A DNA stretch of 11,075 nucleotides from a bacterium (lineage in GTDB: Bacteria > UBA9089 > UBA9088 > JAGUXG01): positions 1 to 11,075 of the forward strand of contig JASEHO010000046.1 in assembly GCA_030018505.1 (NCBI GenBank), given 5' to 3'. Made by a program: the position numbers and the translations under genes. The notes beneath the pieces are model-generated. The model searched no databases, was not told the origin of the DNA, and saw only the letters and a program-made list of their open reading frames with translations. The first letter of the stretch is position 1. Each line of letters begins with the position of its first letter. Positions 1 through 6,984 of this stretch are shown in pieces.

Positions 1-57
1 AATTTTACATTGAATTCCCTTTTTACCTGGTTTGCTTTGCCTGGCTAAATAGTTAAG

Positions 58-993
58 TTAAATTTGAAGTTCCTTTATATGTTCAAAGAACCCATCGTCT
101 ATCATAAGTTCAATCACAAGGAATAATGCCTCCAATCTTCCTAAAAGCCTCACTTTGTCTTTTAGTGTTGAAACTACAACATCAAACCCTTCTGCCTTTC
201 TTTTTATTGCCTCAATATCTTTTTCACTAAAAGGGTGGTGGTCTGGAAATCTTAAGGGTTCAATGCTCGCTCCAAGCAACTTTAGCTCCTCTTCAAAATA
301 GGCTGGGTCTGCTACACCTGATAAAGCAAGCACCCTTTTATTCTTGATGGTCTCAAGCCTCATATACCTATCTTTTGTGTCTATCAGAGCCTTTGGCTTA
401 TACGAAGAGAAGAAGATTGGGGCTTTCTGGTTAAACCTTCTGATTGTCTCAATAAGTCCAGTATTCCTCTTCTTAGTGATAAGGATAATGTCTGCCCTCT
501 TAATAGAAGATAGCGGTTCTCTCAAAATCCCGCAAGGAAGCAGATGTCCATTGCCAAAGGGGTTATTTCCGTTTATCAGTAAGATATTCTGGTCTATCTC
601 TAAACCCCTGTATTGAAAGCCATCGTCCAATACGAATCTCTTTACCCTTAAGTTTTCAATGGCCCATTTTGCCTGCTTTACCCTGTCTTTTCCTACAAGG
701 ATTGGAACATTTGTCCTTATCTTCATCATAGCTGGCTCATCACCAACATCCAGAAAACTATCCTCTTGTCCGACCAGTCCCTCTCTCTTTCCCTTATATC
801 CCCTACTCAATATGGCACATTTTTCACTTTCTTCGAGATACTCGGCTATCTTGATAGCTATCTCTGTTTTTCCTGTTCCACCTGTGGTTAGGTTGCCGAT
901 GCTTATCACTGAGGCTGGAATTTTGCGGCCCTTCTTCAGGTTATGGAAAGATACCCCCAACTTATAAAGAATCTCTAAAAAGTATAGTGGCAT
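58..993 (-). CDS. lpxK: Tetraacyldisaccharide 4'-kinase (LpxK)
   Basis: This enzyme phosphorylates the 4' position of the tetraacyldisaccharide-1-phosphate lipid A precursor at the inner membrane, giving lipid IVA. The 311-aa length is near or slightly under the family norm. Visible motifs are the glycine-rich P-loop GNLTTGGTGKT (residues 33-43), SRGYKG (63-68), VGDEPAMM (83-90), DDGFQ (123-127) and, towards the C-terminus, FPDHHPF. The acidic and histidine residues in the last two motifs correspond to those discussed for catalysis in LpxK. Many homologues read DDGFQH; here the next residue is Tyr. An N-terminal amphipathic stretch fits peripheral membrane attachment. The gene starts 16 bp after the fdhB stop with only a weak ribosome binding site. 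An in-frame TAA (the fdhB stop itself) excludes a longer start. It is probably read through from the fdh genes, although its function is unrelated. Confidence 0.95.
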   Translation of the reverse strand: MPLYFLEILYKLGVSFHNLKKGRKIPASVISIGNLTTGGTGKTEIAIKIAEYLEESEKCAILSRGYKGKREGLVGQEDSFLDVGDEPAMMKIRTNVPILVGKDRVKQAKWAIENLRVKRFVLDDGFQYRGLEIDQNILLINGNNPFGNGHLLPCGILREPLSSIKRADIILITKKRNTGLIETIRRFNQKAPIFFSSYKPKALIDTKDRYMRLETIKNKRVLALSGVADPAYFEEELKLLGASIEPLRFPDHHPFSEKDIEAIKRKAEGFDVVVSTLKDKVRLLGRLEALFLVIELMIDDGFFEHIKELQI

Positions 994-1009
994 TATTATT
1001 CAGGTACTT

Positions 1010-1795
1010 TTATTGTTCTTTTTTTCGTAACTGTTCAGGTATAGGTTTTAATGCTTCCTTTCTTTCTGCCAGCTTATTTAAGCAGAGGCCAAAACCAGAG
1101 GTCAATAAGGCAATCTGCTCAAATGGTGAGAAGAATGCACCAGGTATTCCTTCTACAGACTTTGGAGCCTTTGGTAGTCCATAGACTTCTGGGTTATCAA
1201 GAAGAAGATAGAGGACACCCAATCCTCCACACTCCTTCTCTCCATATATATTTGCCTTGCCACCTAAGATATTCACCCTCTCCTTTGCCTTTGCCAGAAG
1301 CTCATCTTTCTTTCCAAACAAGATAGCCCCAGAAAGGCAGGTCTTAGCACAGGCAGGCATAAGGTTATTCTGCACCCTGTCTGCACAAAATTTACAACTA
1401 TGAGCCTTTCTCTTTTCATTTAGTTTTGGCACCTTAAAGGGGCAGTTCATCACGCACATTCCACAGCCAATGCACTTTGCCTCATCTCTTATGGCGTATC
1501 CATCTGAATGCTTGCTCATAGCCTTTACTGGACAGACATTAACGCAAGATGCCTCTTGGCATTGCATACACTGGTGTTTGCGGAATAACCATTCAACTTT
1601 CTTTTCAGATACCCTCTCTTTGAATGTAACTAAGGTTAAGGTCACACCTGAGAGATCCTTTGGGTTCTGATACCCGCTGCCAGCAAAGAACTTTGTCTTT
1701 TCTGCTGGCAAGTCGTTCCACTGCTTGCAAGCCACCTGACAGCCACGACAGGCTGTACACTTCGATGTGTCAATCAACATTCCTAATCTTGCCAT
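1010..1795 (-). CDS. fdhB: Formate dehydrogenase iron-sulfur (beta) subunit
   Basis: Electron-transfer subunit that takes electrons from FdhA through four [4Fe-4S] clusters. Cysteines fall in four ferredoxin-type groups: 13/16/19/23, 76/79/84/88, 108/111/114/118 and 134/137/149/153. This is the usual layout of the FdnH/FdhB/DmsB superfamily, with the third group closest to the classic CxxCxxCxxxCP. The 261-aa protein has no signal peptide of its own, so it is expected to cross the membrane as a passenger on Tat-targeted FdhA. E. coli FdnH has a C-terminal transmembrane helix; here the C-terminal ~40 residues are charged with only a short apolar patch, so I see no anchor. The start lies 1 bp after the fdhA stop, and its AAGGAGGT ribosome binding site lies inside the last codons of fdhA. 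The two subunits are therefore probably translationally coupled. Confidence 0.94.
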   Translation of the reverse strand: MARLGMLIDTSKCTACRGCQVACKQWNDLPAEKTKFFAGSGYQNPKDLSGVTLTLVTFKERVSEKKVEWLFRKHQCMQCQEASCVNVCPVKAMSKHSDGYAIRDEAKCIGCGMCVMNCPFKVPKLNEKRKAHSCKFCADRVQNNLMPACAKTCLSGAILFGKKDELLAKAKERVNILGGKANIYGEKECGGLGVLYLLLDNPEVYGLPKAPKSVEGIPGAFFSPFEQIALLTSGFGLCLNKLAERKEALKPIPEQLRKKEQ

Positions 1796-1796
1796 T

Positions 1797-4772
1797 TTAT
1801 TTACCTCCTTTTACAATATCACAAAGGAATGCCTTATACTCTGGAATCATCGTATTGGCATCTCCAATATGAGGGGTTAAGATATTGGCACTATCCCCTA
1901 CCGCGATACCAGAATACCCAAAGTGCCAGGGTATAGCTATCTGTTCATAGAGATTGCCATTTAGGGCAAGTGGTTGTATTCTATCCGTAACCAGAGCGAA
2001 TGCTGAAATCTCACCCCTGGCACTTGTAATCTTAACCTTATCCCCATGTTTTATCAGCTTTCTAGCTGCTAATTCCTTGCTTATCTCAACAAACATATCT
2101 GGGACAAGCTCACATAACCAGGGCAGGTTCCTCGTCATTGCTCCTGCTTGCCAATGCTCTGTCATACGAAAGGTAGTGGCAATTATAGGGAATTTGTCCG
2201 CTGTCCCCCAAAGATCAACCCCAGGGGTATTCCATACCTTTGTGCAGGGATTGCTCTGCTGCGAAGAGATAATATTTTTAACCGGGCCCTCCTGCGGCTC
2301 ATAATGTTCCGGGAGTGGACCCTCTGCCAAACCCTGCGCAAATAGCCTTGCATGGCCTTCAGCATTCATAATAAATGGGTATCTATCCTGTGGTGGCCAG
2401 GGCCCATCAGGCACATCCCCTATCCATTTATTTCCATCCCATTTGACTACCCATTTATTGGGATTTAATGGATTGCCATTTGGGTCGCAGGAGGCACGAT
2501 TGTAGATAATCCGCCGATTTACAGGCCAACACCATGCCCACTGCGGATACAACCCAATGTTATTGGCTGCATCTTGCGGATTTCTGCGGCCAGACATATT
2601 GCCATCCTCAGTGTAGCTGGCACAGTATAGCCAGTTACCGCAGGCTGTTGAGCCATCATCCTTTAGATCACCAAATCTTGCCACTTGCTTTTTGGTATCA
2701 AGGTAATAGCCATTTATCTCTTTGGCTACCTTATGCACATCCGCTTCCTCTCCATATTCCCAGTTTACATCAAGGATCGGGTCAGCAAATGTGCCGCCTT
2801 CTTTAACATAGATATCCTTAATTGACTTAGCGAGCCTATCTATAATCCACAGATCATTTTTTGTCTCTGCTTGTGGCTCTACTGCCTTATACCTCCATTG
2901 CATCCACCTGCCTGAATTAGTGACGCTTCCCTCCTTCTCAACAGAAGCAGCAGCAGGAAGCAGAAAAACCTCAGTATTTACCTTTGTTGAGTCTATCCCT
3001 GGTCTCTTCCAGAAGCTGGCTGTCTCTGTCTCCCAAAGATCCATAACCACTAGCCAATCAAGGTTTTCTAATGCCTTTCGTTCCATATTGAGGTTTGCGC
3101 CGCCGACTGCTGGATTTTGGCCCATAGCAAATAATCCCTTGATTGTGCCGGCATACATCTCCTCAAACATAGAGATAAACGAATAATCGCCGCTTCGCTT
3201 GGGAAGGTAGGCATAACAGAAGTCATTCTCTTTGGTTGCCTTATCGCCCCACCAAGCCTTAAGGAGAGAAACCGTATATTTTGGTGTATGCTGCCACCAG
3301 TTGGCACTCTTTGGGTCTTTAGAAACAGGTGTCCATTTGGCAAGATAGTCTGCTAAGGTCTTATTCTCTGGAATAGGAGATTTTAAGTAACCGGGTAGAA
3401 TATGGAAAAGCAGCGCCATATCAGTTGAGGCTTGGACATTTGATTCCCCGCGCATCGCATTTATCCCGCCGCCTGCGATACCAATGTTACCAAGCAGAAG
3501 CTGTAATACAGCATAACTACGAACATACTGAACCCCAACTGTATGTTGAGTGGAACCCATAGCATAGAGGATAGTTCCTGCCTTGTCAGGCACACCTGTC
3601 TCACAATAAGCTTGAGCTACCTTAAGAAATGCATCCTTTGGTGTTCCTGTAATCTTGCTGACTGTGTCTGGGTCATACCTGCTATAATGCTTTTTCATCA
3701 ATTGGAAGACGCAATTAGGGTCTTCTAAACTCTTGTCCTTCCTGGGAATGCCAGCTTCATCCAATTGATAGCTCCATGTAGCCTTATCATAACTGCGTTT
3801 TTCTGGATTATACCCACTGAAGATACCGCTTAATTCTGAAAGCTTGAAATCAGGGTTAATCAGATAGGAGGCATTTGTATATTCATCCACATAATCTTTG
3901 AAAAAGAGATTATTGGTAAGGCAGTAGTTTATTATCCCGGCGATAAAGGCTATGTCTGTGCCTGGTCTAATCTGGGCATAGAGGTCAGCCTTGCTGGCGC
4001 TTCTGGTAAACCTCGGGTCAGCAACAATAAGTTTTGCCCCTTTTTCTTTTGCTTTTGTTACCCATCTGAAGGAGATAGGATGGTTCTCTGCGGGATTTGA
4101 GCCGATTATCATAATACAATCAGCATTTCCAATATCAATCCAGTGATTGGTCATCGCACCCCTGCCAATTGACTCAGCTAAAGCAGGCACAGTTGAGGAA
4201 TGGCATAGCCTTGCCTGATGCTCTAAATAGACCACACCTAATGTCCTCATCAGTTTTGACCAGAGGTAACACTCCTCGTTATTGTGGGCTGCGCCACCCA
4301 GAGAAGCAATAGCCTCAGTGCGGTTTATGGTTAGACCATATGCATCAGTCAGCTTAAAACTCGCATCCCTGGTTGCCTTTACCCTTTTGGCTATCTCTAT
4401 TATTGCCCAATCCCAGGATTTTTCCTGCCAAACTTTGGAATTAGGTGGCCTATAAAGAACCTTCTTAAGCCTCCTTTCATTGTTTGCTACTTGATACAGG
4501 GCGCTTCCTTTACTACAAAGTGCACCACTGTTTATTGGATGGTCGGGGTCACCCTCAATGTTGATAACCCTTCCTTCACTTGCGGTGACAATCTGTCCAC
4601 AACCAACCCCACAATAAGGGCAAATGGTCGTTGATTCTTTCCCATACCTTACCTTCAGGGTATCTGCATAAGCCTTTTGTGGCATAAGATCAAATATGCC
4701 CAGCTCACTTAAGAGAGCCCCTCCAGTCACTGTCCCTGAGAGCTTCAAAAACCCTCGTCTTGTAAGTTCCAT
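1797..4772 (-). CDS. fdhA: Tat-exported formate dehydrogenase catalytic subunit (Cys form)
   Basis: Molybdenum/tungsten bis-pterin enzyme that oxidises formate to CO2 (or the reverse). The 991-aa length matches FdnG and Desulfovibrio FdhA. The N-terminus has a twin-arginine signal (TRRGFLKLS, residues 4-12) followed by an apolar stretch and a likely cleavage near AYA (34-36). The proximal [4Fe-4S] ligands are Cys51, 54, 58 and 86. The active-site segment HQARLCH places Cys190, codon TGC at 4203-4205, where E. coli FdnG has selenocysteine, followed by the catalytic His191 and then GRGAMTNHW. A molydopterin-dinucleotide-binding domain occupies the C-terminal third. A strong AAGGAGGTG site sits 4 bp before the ATG. 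The gene follows a PIN toxin by 62 bp, a gap filled by a heptamer repeat with no evident promoter. The cluster has no cytochrome b subunit. The family call is secure; the physiological direction is not visible. Confidence 0.97.
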   Translation of the reverse strand: MELTRRGFLKLSGTVTGGALLSELGIFDLMPQKAYADTLKVRYGKESTTICPYCGVGCGQIVTASEGRVINIEGDPDHPINSGALCSKGSALYQVANNERRLKKVLYRPPNSKVWQEKSWDWAIIEIAKRVKATRDASFKLTDAYGLTINRTEAIASLGGAAHNNEECYLWSKLMRTLGVVYLEHQARLCHSSTVPALAESIGRGAMTNHWIDIGNADCIMIIGSNPAENHPISFRWVTKAKEKGAKLIVADPRFTRSASKADLYAQIRPGTDIAFIAGIINYCLTNNLFFKDYVDEYTNASYLINPDFKLSELSGIFSGYNPEKRSYDKATWSYQLDEAGIPRKDKSLEDPNCVFQLMKKHYSRYDPDTVSKITGTPKDAFLKVAQAYCETGVPDKAGTILYAMGSTQHTVGVQYVRSYAVLQLLLGNIGIAGGGINAMRGESNVQASTDMALLFHILPGYLKSPIPENKTLADYLAKWTPVSKDPKSANWWQHTPKYTVSLLKAWWGDKATKENDFCYAYLPKRSGDYSFISMFEEMYAGTIKGLFAMGQNPAVGGANLNMERKALENLDWLVVMDLWETETASFWKRPGIDSTKVNTEVFLLPAAASVEKEGSVTNSGRWMQWRYKAVEPQAETKNDLWIIDRLAKSIKDIYVKEGGTFADPILDVNWEYGEEADVHKVAKEINGYYLDTKKQVARFGDLKDDGSTACGNWLYCASYTEDGNMSGRRNPQDAANNIGLYPQWAWCWPVNRRIIYNRASCDPNGNPLNPNKWVVKWDGNKWIGDVPDGPWPPQDRYPFIMNAEGHARLFAQGLAEGPLPEHYEPQEGPVKNIISSQQSNPCTKVWNTPGVDLWGTADKFPIIATTFRMTEHWQAGAMTRNLPWLCELVPDMFVEISKELAARKLIKHGDKVKITSARGEISAFALVTDRIQPLALNGNLYEQIAIPWHFGYSGIAVGDSANILTPHIGDANTMIPEYKAFLCDIVKGGK

Positions 4773-4789
4773 TCTACACCTCCTTTATA

Positions 4790-4825
4790 AAGTGAAAAAC
4801 TAAAAACGAAAAGTGAAAAACTAAA
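4790..4825. repeat. Short tandem heptamer array upstream of fdhA
   Basis: Positions 4791-4825 divide exactly into five 7-bp units on the plus strand, each ending in AAA: AGTGAAA, AACTAAA, AACGAAA, then the first two again (order A-B-C-A-B). As a result a 16-bp segment (4789-4804) recurs perfectly at 4810-4825 with a 21-bp period, close to two helical turns. The array fills most of the 62-bp gap between the toxin stop and the fdhA ribosome binding site. On the transcribed strand it is a run of TTT-phased units. Its function is unknown. It could be a binding site, an unstructured spacer, or a dispersed repeat or insertion scar. Confidence 0.8.
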
Positions 4826-4834
4826 TATTAGATA

Positions 4835-5224
4835 TCACACCGTGTGGACATGGTCGTATTTCAACATCCTTTTGTCTATTGTCAATAATTCAAGATTATA
4901 AACTCGAGCCGTAGCAACAATAATTTGGTCGGCTGGATCACGATGAAAATTGCCAGGCAGATTTGTTGACACCACTGCAATTTGGGGTGTTAACTCGATC
5001 AACTGTACGCATGGTAAAGTTGTTGCGGCTTCCATCCACTCTTCAATTGAACATGCCAATTTCAGTCTGTTATACTCCACCAGTTTAGCAACTTCCCAGC
5101 ACGATATAACACTTACACCTAAACCATCCGACTTGTGTCGTTCTATAATCTGTTTATATTGTTTACTAAGTTGATCACTTTCATCTGCAAACCAGATCCA
5201 GATGTGGGTATCCAACAATATCAT
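4835..5224 (-). CDS. vapC: PIN-domain ribonuclease toxin (VapC-like)
   Basis: Predicted Mg2+-dependent endoribonuclease toxin of a type II toxin-antitoxin pair, 129 aa. PIN-domain acidic residues are all present: Asp5 in LLDTHIW, Glu44 in SCWEVAKL, Asp96 and Asp99 in RDPADQIIVATA, and Asp117 in LLTIDKRM. I start it at ATG 5224, which gives the canonical MILLDTHIW opening. That ATG overlaps the antitoxin stop codon in an ATGA arrangement, and a GGGAG site lies 8 nt upstream. An in-frame ATG 15 bp further out would only add five residues. The gene appears intact. Its neighbours are formate dehydrogenase genes, which suggests insertion of the module into that cluster. The RNA target cannot be read from the sequence. 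Confidence 0.87.
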   Translation of the reverse strand: MILLDTHIWIWFADESDQLSKQYKQIIERHKSDGLGVSVISCWEVAKLVEYNRLKLACSIEEWMEAATTLPCVQLIELTPQIAVVSTNLPGNFHRDPADQIIVATARVYNLELLTIDKRMLKYDHVHTV

Positions 5225-5436
5225 GATAGCAACTCCCAATCATCCTGAGCTACTGGTTCTGTGGGGTCAATATACTCGATTACCTTGCCACATAAAGGTG
5301 AAGAAGCCGATTTACACACTTTTCCTTTCCGAGCCAAGATAATAACTTCGACCAATTCTCCCTTTCGAAATGGAAGAGCATCAAAGTGTAATGTGCCGTT
5401 TGCGGCAACCTCTCTTTCGACTTGATAAGCTTCCAT
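5221..5436 (-). CDS. Antitoxin paired with PIN toxin
   Basis: Small 71-aa protein immediately upstream of, and 4 bp overlapping, the PIN toxin gene. It begins with a short beta-rich segment (MEAYQVEREVAANGTLHF) and a KGELVEVIILAR stretch. It ends with an acidic DPTEPVAQDDWE tail. I recall this layout from small antitoxins of PIN toxins in cyanobacteria and candidate phyla, where an extended C-terminal tail is expected to wrap the toxin. An AGGAGG site lies 6 nt before the ATG. The gene starts 15 bp after the membrane-protein stop, so the module may share its transcript. I see no separate operator palindrome in that short gap. The antitoxin role rests on context and overall look; the DNA-binding family is not certain. 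Confidence 0.8.
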   Translation of the reverse strand: MEAYQVEREVAANGTLHFDALPFRKGELVEVIILARKGKVCKSASSPLCGKVIEYIDPTEPVAQDDWELLS

Positions 5437-5451
5437 TGATAGCCTCCTAAT

Positions 5452-6099
5452 TTACTTCTCTCCAGGTAATTGAGAGATTTCTGCTGAGCTCTGTAGTTTG
5501 CGATAGACAAAAGCCGCAGCAACCATTGTGGTAGGAAGAGCAGCAAATAAACCAATAAATAGACAGAGAAGTCCGAGTAAATTGATAAGTATAACTAATA
5601 AGCCAAAGAGAAACAAATCCCACTTAGCACCCTTTGTGATTGCCGAACTCCTTTTAAGGGCTTCTATTGGACCAAGCCCTTTATCGATGATAAAATAGCT
5701 AAAAAACTGAAATTTGATTCCCCAGATAATCCCTGGAATAATTAGTAATATCATTCCCCCAAGGACAATCAGCACATAGAGAATTAAACCGAAAAGATAC
5801 TTGAAAAACAAGGAAAAGCAGGAGAAAAGGTAAGAAAATTCACTCTTTTCATTATCACAAAATCTTATGGCAATTCTAATTAAGCCCATTTCGATTACCA
5901 TAGATAAAACCAAAGAGGCGATACTAATAATAATCGACAGAATAGGAGCATCTTTTTCCAATAATCCTGTAATGATAGCTGGAATAGAATTAATTAATCC
6001 TGCTACTATCAAAAGACCGATGAAAAACCCGAGGTTAGTCTTCATCGTCTCCCAGCCAAAGTGTATTGCTTCACCTTTTGAAAATTTTTGTGTAGTCAT
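5452..6099 (-). CDS. Polytopic membrane protein, DUF975/GPDPase-membrane-domain-like
   Basis: A 215-aa protein made mostly of apolar helices: about residues 22-47, 52-78, 95-128 (probably two segments joined at a proline-glycine turn) and 160-200, so five or six membrane spans. A short cytoplasmic-looking segment before the last helices reads DKGLGPIEALKRSSAITKG. This GPxEAxKRS pattern is shared by the loosely related DUF975, YciC and glycerophosphodiester-phosphodiesterase membrane-domain families. No enzymatic motif is visible. The start is supported by AAGGAG just upstream of the ATG. It begins 14 bp after the fdhE stop and ends 15 bp before the antitoxin, so it is probably co-transcribed with fdhE. 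It does not resemble the cytochrome b (FdnI) subunit: I see no suitably placed haem-binding histidines. Function unknown. Confidence 0.82.
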   Translation of the reverse strand: MTTQKFSKGEAIHFGWETMKTNLGFFIGLLIVAGLINSIPAIITGLLEKDAPILSIIISIASLVLSMVIEMGLIRIAIRFCDNEKSEFSYLFSCFSLFFKYLFGLILYVLIVLGGMILLIIPGIIWGIKFQFFSYFIIDKGLGPIEALKRSSAITKGAKWDLFLFGLLVILINLLGLLCLFIGLFAALPTTMVAAAFVYRKLQSSAEISQLPGEK

Positions 6100-6113
6100 A
6101 TTCTCCTTAATTT

Positions 6114-6920
6114 TTAATTTATCCGAACATACCCTTCCTTCTCTGCTAATATATCTAAATAAGTTGTGGCTATATCCTTTAGCTGGGGGATAATCTCCAT
6201 ATCCTCTGAGAGCTTTCTCTCATCGAAAGTTTTAATATACCCCTTGCATTTATCGCAAACATCTACCCGACAGGATTCATCTACCCAGAAGAACCTTAAA
6301 TCCTTTGAGTCTTCTGTGCCACACCAGATGCATTTTATCCGCAAGAACTGCCACTCTGTATTGCATATAGCGCATTGAAGAACCCTTTTCCCATCCTCTT
6401 TCTTTAGTCTGGCAAGAAGAGGCTTGCTGCCACAGACAGGACAGTAGCTTCTAAACCAGAGCTTCTCATCAATCCTCGTTTTCAGTTTGCGAGCTACAGT
6501 TTCAAATATAGGACTGGCTATATTTATACAAATAAAAAAGAGAAGGTCTTTGTCTATCTTAAGTTTATCGCTGAGTCTCTCAAGATACTCCTTCTCATCT
6601 AAAATCACCTTCTCTATCAGCTCTTTTATATCAAGCCCTTCTATTTTCTGGCTATTAAAATCTCCAAAGAGCTGATATATATCCTTAAATATGGCCTCAA
6701 GGCAAGCATCATTTATCTTTATCTTGCTAAAGCAGACGATAGGAAGCCCTTTCTTTATCTTATTTGAGAGACTCTTTGGAACCTGGAAAAGACTCTCTTC
6801 CTCCAGCTTCTTTCTATATTCAGCCTGAATCTTGAATAGCGTTTTATAGAACACTGCCTGCTCTTTATTGATGCGTTCCGACCCCTCTAACCTCTCTATC
6901 TCCCTCTCCAAAGCAGTCAT
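6114..6920 (-). CDS. fdhE: Formate dehydrogenase accessory protein FdhE
   Basis: Maturation protein that acts in the cytoplasm on the catalytic subunit of Tat-exported formate dehydrogenases before translocation. The 268-aa protein has an alpha-helical N-terminal half and a zinc-ribbon/rubredoxin-like C-terminal half with four CxxC pairs at 160/163, 183/186, 197/200 and 222/225, the family hallmark. YCPVCGSKP and CIWCGTED are typical FdhE segments. Its presence fits the twin-arginine signal on FdhA 1.3 kb downstream; the intervening membrane protein and toxin-antitoxin pair interrupt what is often a tighter fdh arrangement. ATG 6920 is chosen because an in-frame TGA lies four codons upstream. 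Its ribosome binding site is weak, while a strong GGAG lies 26 nt before the ATG and suits an out-of-frame TTG instead. Confidence 0.92.
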   Translation of the reverse strand: MTALEREIERLEGSERINKEQAVFYKTLFKIQAEYRKKLEEESLFQVPKSLSNKIKKGLPIVCFSKIKINDACLEAIFKDIYQLFGDFNSQKIEGLDIKELIEKVILDEKEYLERLSDKLKIDKDLLFFICINIASPIFETVARKLKTRIDEKLWFRSYCPVCGSKPLLARLKKEDGKRVLQCAICNTEWQFLRIKCIWCGTEDSKDLRFFWVDESCRVDVCDKCKGYIKTFDERKLSEDMEIIPQLKDIATTYLDILAEKEGYVRIN

Positions 6921-6984
6921 CTTGTATACTCAAAAGCAACTTTTTCTCCTTTTTTAAAATAATGTTGTATAATTTCAAGGCGAT

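Noticed and set aside
1..57. CCTGG...CCTGG near the left edge as a terminator hairpin after lpxK
   Set aside because: The two copies are direct, not inverted, so they cannot pair, and no T-run follows a stem.
2534..2806. Open frames on the plus strand within fdhA and elsewhere
   Set aside because: They lie opposite well-supported minus-strand genes, have no matching ribosome binding sites, and give low-complexity or family-less proteins. I regard them as shadows.
4203..4205. Possible selenocysteine position in FdhA
   Set aside because: The codon is TGC on the coding strand, an ordinary cysteine, and the frame is open through it, so no SECIS element is needed.
4773..4834. Promoter for fdhA from the TTATAA-like stretch near 4785-4790
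   Set aside because: A -10 there would place the transcription start inside the fdhA ribosome binding site, and no suitable -35 lies at the right distance.
6921..6984. TTGAAA at about 6973-6978 as the -35 of an fdhE promoter
   Set aside because: At 16-18 nt spacing the -10 position is an A-run with no TATAAT-like hexamer.
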